Positions 1 to 10,426 of a DNA stretch of 64,000 nucleotides are shown piece after piece. The stretch spans positions 124,001 to 188,000 of the forward strand of contig LVLI01000294.1 of assembly GCA_001687465.1 (NCBI GenBank), given 5' to 3'. The position numbers and the translations under genes are program-made. The notes beneath the pieces were generated by a model. The model was not told the DNA's origin. It worked only from the letters and a program-made list of their open reading frames with translations, and did not search any database. The first letter of the stretch is position 1, and each line of letters opens with the position of its first letter. This DNA is from Halocafeteria seosinensis (taxonomy: Eukaryota > Sar > Bigyra > Bicosoecida).

Positions 1-97
1 CTCTTAGCCGCCCACGCTTGATAGTACTGCAGCAATCAATGTTGCATGTATACTTAGCAAAGATGTACAATCAGAACGGCACTGTGATGTCTCTCAC

Positions 98-433
98 CTC
101 TACTCCATATCTCAGAGCAATTGCACCCGCTGCAACAGCGATACCCCCCACAATCACTGGATTCTCGGTCGGCGGTGATGTATGAATTCCTCTCTGTTGT
201 TGACGGGCTAAGCTTGTCTCAGTCTGACTTCCCCGAAGAATTGCCGCCTGTTGATCGATTCCAAGACTAGTTCTACCCTTAAGACCACTATTTCCTTGGT
301 CAAATTCATTAAAACATGTCGAGTTCCCAATGAAGTTCGAGTAGAAGTGCAAGGTCGTTGGTCGATGGTAGGTAAATACTCGAGCAGTAGTGGGCGTTCC
401 TACGCGGCGCTGAGTAGCGAGCACACGAGACAT
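98..433 (-). CDS. First exon of a possible Pam18/DNAJC19-like mitochondrial protein (partial)
   Basis: The exon reads from an ATG at 433 down to a GTGAGA donor just below position 98; later exons lie off the left edge. The 112 residues begin with a basic, Ser/Thr/Arg-rich, acid-poor stretch typical of a mitochondrial presequence and end in a hydrophobic segment (NPVIVGGIAVAAGAIALRYG). This arrangement resembles the single membrane span that precedes the J domain in Pam18/Tim14 (DNAJC19/DNAJC15), the import-motor co-chaperone. The J domain itself is not in the window, so the identity is a guess from the membrane segment only. Any mitochondrial inner-membrane protein with one N-terminal span would look similar. 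It is divergent from TOP3B. Confidence 0.35.
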
Positions 434-1042
434 TCTAATCTACGAAGAAAATTGATCGAGTATGTATCGATACGCTACACCTATGCACTGCCAATCCTGG
501 TGTTAATTCACACCACGACACTACAATACAGGGTCACGATGCATGACTTGGTGTCACTGGAGCTTGAAGTTTTTACAACGATGGAGAACTTCAACTTTGT
601 GGACCACTGACTGATATAAGCTGGAACAGGTAACTAGTTCAGTAGACCGTGGAGTTAGAAGTCGGTAACTGTGTCTATTAAAAGGCAACGGTGGTAGTAG
701 TACCGCCAAAGAGAGTCGTTTGTGACGAAATGACCCGCATATGACCCTATACCGTGAATAGCCCTGTCATGGAATGTACGTAAGCTGATGCCGACCCAGT
801 CACCATGCAGTGGATCATATAGACAAGAAATTTAACAACGATTTCGCATGAGAACGCCTTGATACTTTCGTACGGAACACTGCACAGTATTTTCTATGGA
901 CCACCGACAGTCTTGTGAAGATCTCATATGCCAAACATTGTCAGGCCGTGTAGTTCATTTGCCAGTTATAGTATTGTCAACATACACGAATAATACAATA
1001 GCTTACTTTTGTTCGATCTGCTACGTATATTCTGTTGTCGTC
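434..1042. other. Intergenic, divergent promoter region
   Basis: No coding signal supported by homology. The open frames on either strand lack family resemblance. It lies between two divergently oriented genes and presumably holds both promoters; no clear TATA element was singled out. Confidence 0.5.
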
Positions 1043-4000
1043 ATGGCGAGCGCTGGAAGTGGAGGCGGTGGTGTCTCCGTGTTGATGGTGGCTGAGAAGC
1101 CCAGCATTGCAGAGAGCATTGCCAAGGTCTTAAGCAATGGAAAGCACCACACAGAGAGGAAAGGGATGAATGTTCATGAATTTGACGGCATGTTCCAAGG
1201 CAAAAAAGCGCACTTTAAATGCACAAGTGTTACAGGACACGTCTACAGTCGAGACTTTCCCAGTGACTTCCAAAATTGGGGTAAGAGAACGCTTACTATT
1301 ATGATTTTCCATTACCAATGCTGTTTGCTGAAGAAATCTGGAACGTCTGAAAAATTATTGTTGAAAGTATACACTAGGGAATGTTCTCGTGCTTTATTGG
1401 TTTGCTCAACTGCAGATGCGGTCGATCCTGCTGAACTCTTTACTGCCCCAACGGTGAAGAAGGTATGTGGATTGCACCGGACGTAATTACGCTTTAACTT
1501 GATGTAGAGATGCGTTCGATACTGTTGCTTCAGGAAACAAAGTCGAGTACTGTGAACCATCTTGCTTCGCAAGCGAAAGGCGCGACGTATCTAGTACTAT
1601 GGCTCGACTGCGATAAGGAAGGGGAAAATATTTGCTTTGAAGTGCTCGACGTGGTGTGGCCTAAGATGAAACGCTTAGATGGGAACCAAAAGTCGCAGTA
1701 CGGATATGGTCCGGATGCCAAACATCAGCAGGTATTCCGAGCCAAGTTCAGCGCAGTTGCAAAACCTGATATTGAAAAGGCAATGCGTTCATTGGCTGTG
1801 CCAAACGAGAATGAGAGTATAAGCGTTGATTCGAGACAGGAATTAGATTTGAAAATTGTATGTGTGCCTGCTGATGTGGACTGTATGCTGTTGTACCATC
1901 TGCGGCTAACTGAAACACGTGGGGTTCTGAACTTCAGGGAGTTGCCTTCTCTAGATACCAAACCAAGTTTTTTCAGGGGAAGTATGGCGACCTAGACTCG
2001 AACTTGATTAGTTACGGGCCTTGTCAGACACCGACTCTGGGATTTTGTGTCGATCGGCATGATCAAATTCAATCGTTTCAGCCTGAAACATTCTACACTG
2101 TGCAAGTTGAGGTACATCCAGAGAGTCAACTGTGTAGGCGTACTTTGGTACTTCCTCATATTGTGTTTTGCAGACGAAGAGGCAAAATCAGCTTGTTTCG
2201 TTTACATGGAAGCGTGGAAGAGTTTTCGACCAAGACGTAGCCAAGTATTTTGAACAGAAAGTTTCTGCCGTGGGCCCGTTGACCGTGTTGAGCGTAAAAG
2301 AGAGTCAAGGACGAAAGAAGCCTCCTACCCCATTGAATACGGTCGAGTTATTGAAATTGGCATCCAAGGGATTAGGTATGGGTCCTGCGACTGCAATGAG
2401 TACAGCTGAACGGTTGTATCTATCTGGGTAAGTCCCTGCTCCCGATGAGTTTCAGCTAAATTCTCGAATGTAACGTTCTCGTGTGTTCAGACTTGTGTCT
2501 TATCCGCGAACCGAATCAACGAAGTATCCAGACAGTTTTGACATCCATGCGACTGTCAAGGCGCTCAATAGAGGATATTACGCCAATTCCGTTTCGTACG
2601 TATTCCCAAACCACTGCCACTGTACACAGAAGGTCCACGACGGCTAGCTGTTGTGCTGCAGTGGCCTTCTCCAAGACAAGATCCACAGACCTTCGGGTGG
2701 AGTGGACATGGGAGATCATCCTCCCATAACCCCTGTCCAATTTGCTGATCCTATGTCTTTGGGCGGAGACATGGGGAGACTCTACGACATGATAGTATGC
2801 CATTTCTTGGGCAGTGTGGCCTCAGACTGCATCTATCAAACTACTACCGTAAGTTGCCTCAGTTGGCTTCCTGTTACTTCTCTACTGGTTTATTCACGAT
2901 CGTTGGCGCAGATTACTATGGAAGCGGGTGATGAAACGTTTTCTGCATCGGGCAAGCGCGTAACCTCTCCAGGCTTCACCCAAATCATTACGAATCAAGC
3001 TATACCGGACGACCAGCTTCCCAGCTTCACGGAGGGGGAGAAGGTACTCATTTGTTATGTGTTGTTATATAGAACGTTTCGACTATGTCACCAGGAAGGT
3101 ACGTTCACAGGTTGAAATAGACTCCGTCAAAATTAAGACAGGGAAAACGGACCCACCGGGTTACCTAACGGAGAGTGAACTCATTGGTCTCATGGAAAAG
3201 AATGGTGCGTGGTTTCCGCGCTGTAATGAGCGCTTTGTGTGTTATCATGCTACGATATGATTTCGCACACAGGCATCGGTACCGACGCCTCCATAGCCAC
3301 GCATATCAATAACATTGCCCAACGAAACTATGTTAGTATTGGCTCAGGCCGAACCTTAGTTCCGACGCGTTTAGGGATTGTCCTAGTTCACGGGTATTAT
3401 AAAATTGATCCTGACTTGGTTAGACCGAGAGTGCGGGCGGAGATAGAGAGACAATGTGATCTGATTGCCGTGGGAAAGGCCAAGAAGCCAGAAGTTTTGG
3501 CCCACGCTCTTCGCATTTTCTTTATGAAATTTAGATACTTCGTTGCAGCTATTGATATGATGAATGAATTGTTTGAGGCTTCGTTTGCGCCTTTGGGGGA
3601 GAGCGGCAAGCCGATGTCGCGGTGCGGGAAGTGTCGCCGCTTTATGAAATACGTCTCCAAAAGACCAGTGCGGCTTTACTGCCCTACCTGCCAGGAGACC
3701 TATAACTTACCTCAAAACGGTACTATCAAAGAATTTAGTGGTAATTCTTGTCCTCTCGATGGTTTTGGGCTAGTGCAGTTTTCGCTTGGGAACTCTGCCA
3801 AAGCGATGGGAAAAAGGTATGGCAGAAAGAGCATGTATCACAGGTATTCAGTTTATCAAGGTCTTTCCCGAACACAGTTATCCTGTATGCCCCTACTGCT
3901 ACAACAACCCGCCTTTCGAAGGATTTACGGTGATGGCTTGCAACCAGTGTCTTCATCCCTCTTGCACCCATAGTTTGACTTCCAACGCCGTCTGTGCCTG

Positions 4001-4575
4001 TCCTGAAGATGAATGTGATGGCGTGCTTGTCTTGGGTAAGTAAAGACTTTGCTGTACAGGTAGAATGCTATGTTTGTCTATTGCCTAATTTTTGCAGATG
4101 CCTTTTCCAAACCCAACTTTAAAATGGGATGCAATGTCTGTAATGTATGTTGCTATCCTCCCATGTTGCTAAATGTGGATGCAGACCTCTGGTGCTCCGT
4201 TGCTTGCAGGTGATTGTAAAATTTACTGGTACATTTCACTCCGTCAAGAGAACCAATGTAAGTTTGCACCTGTTTGCTAAATCAGTGACCCATCGATGAC
4301 TATATGGTACACTTTAGCAGAGCAAATGTGATTGTGGGGCCTACAACGTGAATGTTGAATTTCATAAGGACCACAACCCGCTGGAAAATGGAAAGTCTAC
4401 CCACGAGGGGTGCGTTGTGTGTGATGACTTCTTGCACGACTACTTAGACCAACAAAAAGGAAGAATGAAACATCGAGATCTTACCCGTGGGAAGGGGAAG
4501 AGACGAGGTGGCCGCAGGGGAGGTAGAGGAGGAAAACTATCGAAACATGAAATGCTGATGTCTGATAATTTCTAA
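1043..4575 (+). CDS. TOP3B: DNA topoisomerase III beta
   Basis: Type IA topoisomerase acting on single-stranded DNA and RNA; the beta paralogue works with TDRD3 in animals. Fourteen exons rebuild an 868-residue protein with consistent phase: 1043-1280, 1416-1462, 1534-1857, 1938-2111, 2174-2427, 2491-2595, 2662-2848, 2912-3043, 3111-3204, 3273-3816, 3878-4035, 4098-4144, 4210-4257 and 4321-4575. The Toprim start (VLMVAEKPS), the acidic metal site ([10 protein letters not shown]), the catalytic Tyr in SYPRTEST and the GDHPPITP motif are all visible. The C-terminal half carries paired-Cys zinc motifs ([25 protein letters not shown]) and ends in an RGG-rich tail, the beta-type arrangement. The length matches the human enzyme. 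Its stop overlaps the stop of the convergent EttA-like gene. Confidence 0.93.
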
Positions 4576-7304
4576 GATATATCCAAGGTTCCTCTTGAAC
4601 GCTCATACTCAGACCAGGACCCATAGAAAAACTCAACCTGTTGCAACCTCGACGTAAATTCAATGCTTATATAGTCGTGCCTATAAATTCAGCGCCTGGT
4701 ACTTACTTCGCCGACGTCCTTAAATGCAAGCGTATGAGTGCTTACTCGGTCGAGAAAGTATCGATCGTGGCTTACAATCATTGCGCATCCACTGAAGCCC
4801 AATATAGCGTTCTCAAGAGAGCGAAGAGTGTCCACATCTGCGCATTCAAGAGCAGCGTGGTAAAAATACCAAATTAACTAACTCTGGAGGGACATCGACA
4901 CACTTACCCAGGTCGTTAGTAGGCTCGTCGAGGATAAGAAAGTTCGAAGACTGCGAGAGCACTCTCGCCAAGTGCACCCTATTTCTTTCACCTCCTGAGA
5001 GCGATTTGACATATTTCTGCATGCAGGACAACCACTGAGTGGCAGTGCTGAATACGGAGGCCGTATTCCATATACACCATACCAAGGCAGTATCGCCCTT
5101 TAAGTTGAAGCCCGCAAGGTAAGCCCGTGCGTCCAATTCTTTATCTCCCATCTGAATTACCCCTGATCCGTCGCTTACAGCGTCCATAACCCTCGCATTC
5201 TCTTCTAGATCATCTCTAGCTTGGGAAACTAATCCTAATTTCACTGTCGACCTGTATTGTTAATACAAATTGCACAATGGACGATTCGATTCTCTGGTTT
5301 TTCGGCTTGAATATATAAACTTACCCTATTTCCACTTTGCCACTATCCGATTCTATGTCTCCGGCAATCATCCGCATTAAAGTTGTCTTTCCTACCCCAT
5401 TTCCGCCGACTACACCAACAACCGCCCCACGGGGAACTTCGAAAGACAACTTCTCAAAGAGCTTCCTCTTATACTCGCCTTGCTTAGATGGCTCTGTGAC
5501 ATGGTACGAGAGGTCATGCACCTTTAGGACGTCCTGGCCCAGTCGTGGCCCCGGAGGAATGTTAATAGCACCTGACAAGAGAAACACCATTGCGTCTTAG
5601 TCTCATAAACGGGTCAATGACAGATTACGCTGCACGAACCTGATAGGAATTTACGATTCTGAGACTCTAATTCAGCTTCCTCGTTCATCTTCTCGAAGGC
5701 AGTGATTCGGGACTTGGACTGCATCAACAATAAATTGACCTCCTTGAATGAGTAGGGCATTTGACTACATCGTATGCTTCGGCACCAACCTTAGTCTGCT
5801 GGCCCTTACTCCCCTGTTTAAGCCATTGCAGTTCCTCCTGAATGGCGGCTTGCTTCTTCCTGCAAAATAATAGTGCAAATTACATGACAACAGTCGACTT
5901 CTTCACCTGTCACGCAAACTTACTTATCTGCTTTTTCTTCTTGCTCAAGCCGCTCTGCTTTCTTGTATAACCATGTAGAATAATTTCCTGAGTATGGATA
6001 CAGTCTTCCCCGGTCAATTTCGAGAATCCATCCGGCAACATTGTCGAGAAAATAACTGAAAGACAAAAAATGGTTTTAAGTAAGGCCAACATAGAACCCA
6101 GGCATATTGCCAAATCACGTACCGATCATGTGTTACAGCAATTACCGTCCCCTTGTAATCTTTGAGGAAAGACTCCAGCCAGTTAACCGACTCTGTGTCC
6201 AGATGATTGGTCGGTTCGTCCAACAGCAAGAAGTCCGGGTGTTCCAAGAGCAATCTACACAAGGCGACCCTCCTCTTTTCTCCACCTGATAGCACGTTAA
6301 CATCCTTCGTATCCGGGGGAACGCGGAGAGCTTTCTTGGCTGACTCCACATGGTGGCTAAGGTTCCAACAGTCCAGAGCTTCTATCTTGTGCTGGATCTC
6401 CGCTTGGTCTTGGAGCAGCTGCGAAGGAATTGGGGAAGATACCAGTATTGGGACCTACGATGGCAAACTGTAGTCACTAGGAGTAGCGATTTGAACCTAC
6501 TTCATTAATATCGGCGTCAGGATCGCCCATCTGCATCGAAATCTCGTCGAATCGGTTCAGTAGGTCCGTTTTTTCCTTCAATCCATCCATTATGTTTTCA
6601 TGGACACTCTTAGAAGAATCTAATTCCGGTTGTTGGTCTAAGTATCCCACTTTAATGGTATCTTCCATCCATACTTTGCCTTCATAATCTCTGCATTGAG
6701 GAGAACAAGGTGCCGAAACTCGTAACGCTGATTCGCTTGTGTCCAGCTCTTACTTGTCTTTCCCGGCGAGAATTCGAAACAGAGAGCTTTTTCCGGATCC
6801 ATTAAGGCCTACTACCCCTATCTTCGCTCCTCGGAGAAATGACAGATTCGTTTCTTCAAAGAGTTTCCGTGGACCTGGCAGTACTTTAGTGAGTCCTTCC
6901 ACTCTTGCCACCACGTCTCCTTCGATGCCTCCGCCTTGTGTCTTCCTGTTCATTGTATCTCGCGCGGCTTGCTTAAGGCGTGCTTCCTCCTTTTTCGACG
7001 GCTTACTTTTACCAGCATTGTTATTGGCACATCTCAGTCCTGAGGCATGGAATTTCCTGCAGCTCCCGGCAGCAATTGCTCTGCGGACGGTGTCGGACCA
7101 CGCTGCAATGTTTTCCCACCGCCGATTTACGGGAGTCCCATAAACTCGAGTACAACCAGATACGCCTCTTTTCCGAAGCGTCGACGGCATGAAACCACTC
7201 CTAGCTTCATTGTAGGCCAGAGTCCGAACGCTGTGACTGTGTGACCAAGAGACAGCGTTTCGTCTGATGGTGTTCACTCCTCGCACACAAATTTGCCGGT
7301 TCAT
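4572..7304 (-). CDS. EttA-like ABC-F ATPase, predicted organelle-targeted
   Basis: Twin ABC-ATPase protein of the ABC-F family, closest in motif order to bacterial EttA, which gates entry of ribosomes into elongation according to energy state. About eleven exons run from the ATG at 7304 to a TAG at 4572-4574. The first ABC has Walker [10 protein letters not shown], signature LSGGEKRRV and Walker [12 protein letters not shown]; the second has [18 protein letters not shown] and [10 protein letters not shown]. Between them lies the linker with the IPPGPRLG motif typical of EttA, and an Arg/Asn-rich extension of about 110 residues precedes the first ABC. That extension is acid-poor and basic, suggesting mitochondrial or plastid import. 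The last small exon encodes [12 protein letters not shown], matching the EttA C-terminus. The family call is strong; the organelle is inferred. Confidence 0.85.
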
Positions 7305-7617
7305 TGTCGAACACACTGACAGCCAACTAACCTAATCTACTAAGGTCATTACAACGCGCAAGCTAGAACCGCTGTACTCGGCGCTGGAACTTCCAGACTG
7401 GAAGTCCTCCACTCTGTGAAGTGGTGGGAGCACGATTCTCACAGGTACCGTCGTGCATACAAAGTCACACGTATATAGTCGTGGTTAATATTGACTATGA
7501 GAAGCTCATAAAATAAAACACTACAAAATCTGGAGGAAAAGACATTATTCTGGCTGTACCGGGGCCTCAAAACAGACCGATTTCGAGAGAGGCCAGAGAA
7601 GGACAGAAGTCCATATA
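7305..7617. other. Intergenic, divergent promoter region
   Basis: About 310 bases between the divergent EttA-like and Tom40-like starts. No further gene is supported. Both neighbours appear to make organelle proteins. Confidence 0.5.
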
Positions 7618-9242
7618 ATGGGTGCTCATAACAGCAAGGGGCCCCAATACCCACGGTGGGGTTTCCAAGAAGCCTTCGGGTTCTCTTCTTATTGCTCTGC
7701 GGCGGCGGCACAAACGAGCGAAAGTGACAGCAGCGATGTCTCGGAGGTATGTCTTGCGCCACTTCCAATGGAATGGAGCGCCTTATCCTTGTCTTCTCCT
7801 GAGACATACAACTGTGTGATATCATTAATTATGTTTTACTTACTATATTTGGTTGATTACCTTGGTGCTGAATGAATGCAGACTACAAGAAAGTCTTTTG
7901 AAGGTATCACTTCAGGATTGGAGGAACAAGGCTTATCTGACACAGACGTGCAGAGCTATGCTGAGTTGGAACAGCAGAAGTCTTTGCAGCTTCATGCTAT
8001 TGAAGGACTCCAAGCTCAGGTGACCGTACCTTTTACCAAGTTGGAAGATGATGACTCGACGGGCATGCCCATGTCCAGTCTGTTCGCGATGCAGCACTTG
8101 TGAGTTTAGACCAAACGCATACGACAACACAGTCAAAGAAAGTTCAAGCTCTTCACGTGCCTTGCCAGAATGATGCTAGGTGGAAGTGGCGCTGCGTCAA
8201 TGATTCAATCTAGTGCTACATATCAAGAAAGTGAACAAAAGGTTTGTGATGTTGTTTGGAGTGTTTGTTGTGTTCCTGAGTTAGCCACTAGAGTTGGAAC
8301 TCCAGAACTTCGCAATGACCGTGGTGAGCCACGGACCTGGACCATGCATGGTGATCCCGAGTTTGACTTACCCCGTTGGAGATGGAAAATTCAATTTGCA
8401 AGCAATAGTGAGTTGCCTAGACACGTACAGCTTAAGTTGGGGTATTCTATTCGCTTGCGTTTCCTGCAGATGTCCAACGGTCAAGGAAGTCCACAGATGG
8501 AATCTCTAACAAGTCAGCTTACAACGAAAGGACCGGATTTCGCAGTGGATGTGGGTTTAACCAGAGGAGAAAGGACGGGTGATGCCTGGAGTCTAAGTTA
8601 CATGCAGAGTATGATTGGCTCGCTATGCTTGGGAGGTAGGTGAACCTGTATGGCTAAGAGTTTCGTAGCGGTGTTAACATAGGGCGTTTTCTTTCTGATT
8701 GCGCGGCAGGTTTTGGAAAGCTATATACAAAGCCTTCTACACTGTTTGAACCGAATTCTTTCACTTGGGGACTCAATGGCTCATGGCAAAGCGAAGACCA
8801 GAACACCACAGTCCTTGGTCAATATGACCATGAGAAGCAAGAAGCTAGTGTCCTGTAAGGTGCAAGAGTGATAAAAAAGACTCCCTCCTAGCACTTATTT
8901 TTTTTTTTAAATTTGCCAACCATGTAATTCAGGTATCATCATCTTGTGGAGGACAAGTTGAAACTTGGTTGTAAAGCCAATTTTCCCTTCGGCGATAGTC
9001 CGTCAACCGTTGCGTCCGCGGAAATCCCTATTAGGATAGAAAAGCAAATGGGATCCATTCCGTACACGACATTGAGCGCCGAAGTTGAATGCAAAGGCTC
9101 CATAGTGGATCCCGACGTTACGATGCGCGCAAACATAGACCATTTGCTCCTCCAAGGCCAAGGTGGTGTAACGGTGTCTGCCAGCTTTGACCATAAGAAC
9201 AAGGACTACAAAATGGGCGTTGGTTACAGAGTGCAAGCATAG
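7618..9242 (+). CDS. TOMM40: Tom40-like mitochondrial outer-membrane import channel
   Basis: Predicted beta-barrel of the Porin-3 family forming the general import pore of the TOM complex. Seven exons (7618-7746, 7882-8099, 8169-8241, 8294-8407, 8470-8635, 8710-8854 and 8933-9242) join in phase to 384 residues, near the family norm. The first exon is a disordered Ala/Ser-rich leader. The body is made of alternating hydrophobic strands, and the last strand ends in YKMGVGYRVQA, which aligns in position with the C-terminal beta-signal of Tom40. The segment DAWSLSYMQSMIGSLCLGG corresponds to the conserved mid-barrel region with the GSG/LGGE-type turn. VDAC is the alternative within the superfamily, but the N-terminal leader and these motifs favour Tom40. 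It converges on the Tctex1 gene with a gap of about 100 bases. Confidence 0.72.
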
Positions 9243-9341
9243 CCTGTAGATGTTAACCTAGTGTCAATCCGCTTGATTGACAGTACTTGGACAATATGAA
9301 GATTGTTCGGTACAAACGTATTGCGGAGTGACAAGTCATCG

Positions 9342-10076
9342 TTAGCGGACAAACAGGGCCGAGCCGAACACTGTAACTGTGCAGTTCAATGCACTTTGGT
9401 CTTTTTGCTTGTCGGAGGGCCTGAAGCAATCGGTCAAATTGATGCTACCAGTGTATTGTTAACTCTGGGGCGAAAGTCATCCGCAAACCTTCAACTTACC
9501 ATTTCACGACTTGAACACCATCGTTCACTCCTGCGTGTGTACACGAGAGTTGGATGATCAGTAAGTTGCCGAATCAGCCATAGTACTTAGCAGCCAACGT
9601 ACCGTCACAATAGCTACTGTGGGCAGAACAAAGACCTCCACCAGTATTTTGAGCTATTAAACACTGACAACCAAATTTAAAAGTAGAAAAGGTGTACTCT
9701 CGCCACACCTAAAGTCTTCTGCTTACAGTGACGTTATATTTGAATGGCTTCTTCAATGACGCTAGTGCTTGAATAGTGTCCTCGCAAATCCTACTCGTCC
9801 ATTCCGAAATCTTGTTTTCATCGTAGTGCTGGTGTAATAAATGGGTCTCGATAACCTGCAGTCGCTTCAGGATGCCAAACAGTAAATATGCGTGGTTCAT
9901 GAGCAACAACGTTATCCACGTACAGAGCGCACTATTTCATCCACCTCCTCTGAAAGGAACGATGACTGCATACACCAACAAACGCGTGATGCAAAGATAA
10001 CTCAATCCTGAGGGAAAGCAAGCGTCGACCCTTGAATGAAGCATAAACTTACATCATCTGATCTCAGTTCCGTCAT
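9342..10076 (-). CDS. DYNLT1: Tctex1-type dynein light chain
   Basis: Small light chain that dimerises on dynein intermediate chains in cytoplasmic and axonemal dynein. Six very short exons were found by matching the family: 10053-10076, 9924-9965, 9727-9855, 9603-9663, 9500-9530 and 9342-9420. They join with consistent phase into 121 residues, against about 113 in animals. Visible family features are EEVDEIVRS at the start of the first helix, KISEWTSRICEDTIQAL in the second helix, KKPFKYNVTCLIAQNTGGG across the first strands, and a final strand LNCTVTVFGSALFV. The gene is nearly invisible as open frames because no exon exceeds 129 bases. It is divergent from the kinesin-14 gene with starts 350 bases apart. 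Confidence 0.88.
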
Positions 10077-10426
10077 TGTCTGGTGCGTGTTTTCACTATG
10101 TGTATATAAATCCTTCTGTCCCGTAGTTATAACACTATTACTGCGCCTTTAGCTGGAAAGACAGTAGGGTGTTGTCAAGCCAACAGAGATGGTAAATTTT
10201 TGACAACCTCGTTCTGTAGGAGGAGGATGTTGGACGGGGATAGGCCTAAGCCGACTAGCTTCAAGAAGTTCACAGACTTCTTGGTAGCATGGCGGGGAAG
10301 ATTTCCACACCTGTAGGATTTGTTTGTCCAGTTGTCGATTTAAGGAAACAATAAGCTCTCAAACATATTGGCATCAAAGCAATACGGTAGAGGGAGAGCT
10401 GAACAAATCAGCTAAACTACTTAACA
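10077..10426. other. Intergenic, shared promoter region of two motor-related genes
   Basis: Lies between the divergent Tctex1 and kinesin-14 starts. A TATATAAA-like string occurs near 10102-10109. No other gene is supported. Confidence 0.45.

Noticed and set aside
3817-3877. Shorter introns of 35 or 44 bases in TOP3B exon 10/11
   Set aside because: Only the acceptor at 3877 restores phase and gives the conserved KSYPVCPYC junction, so the 61-base intron was chosen.
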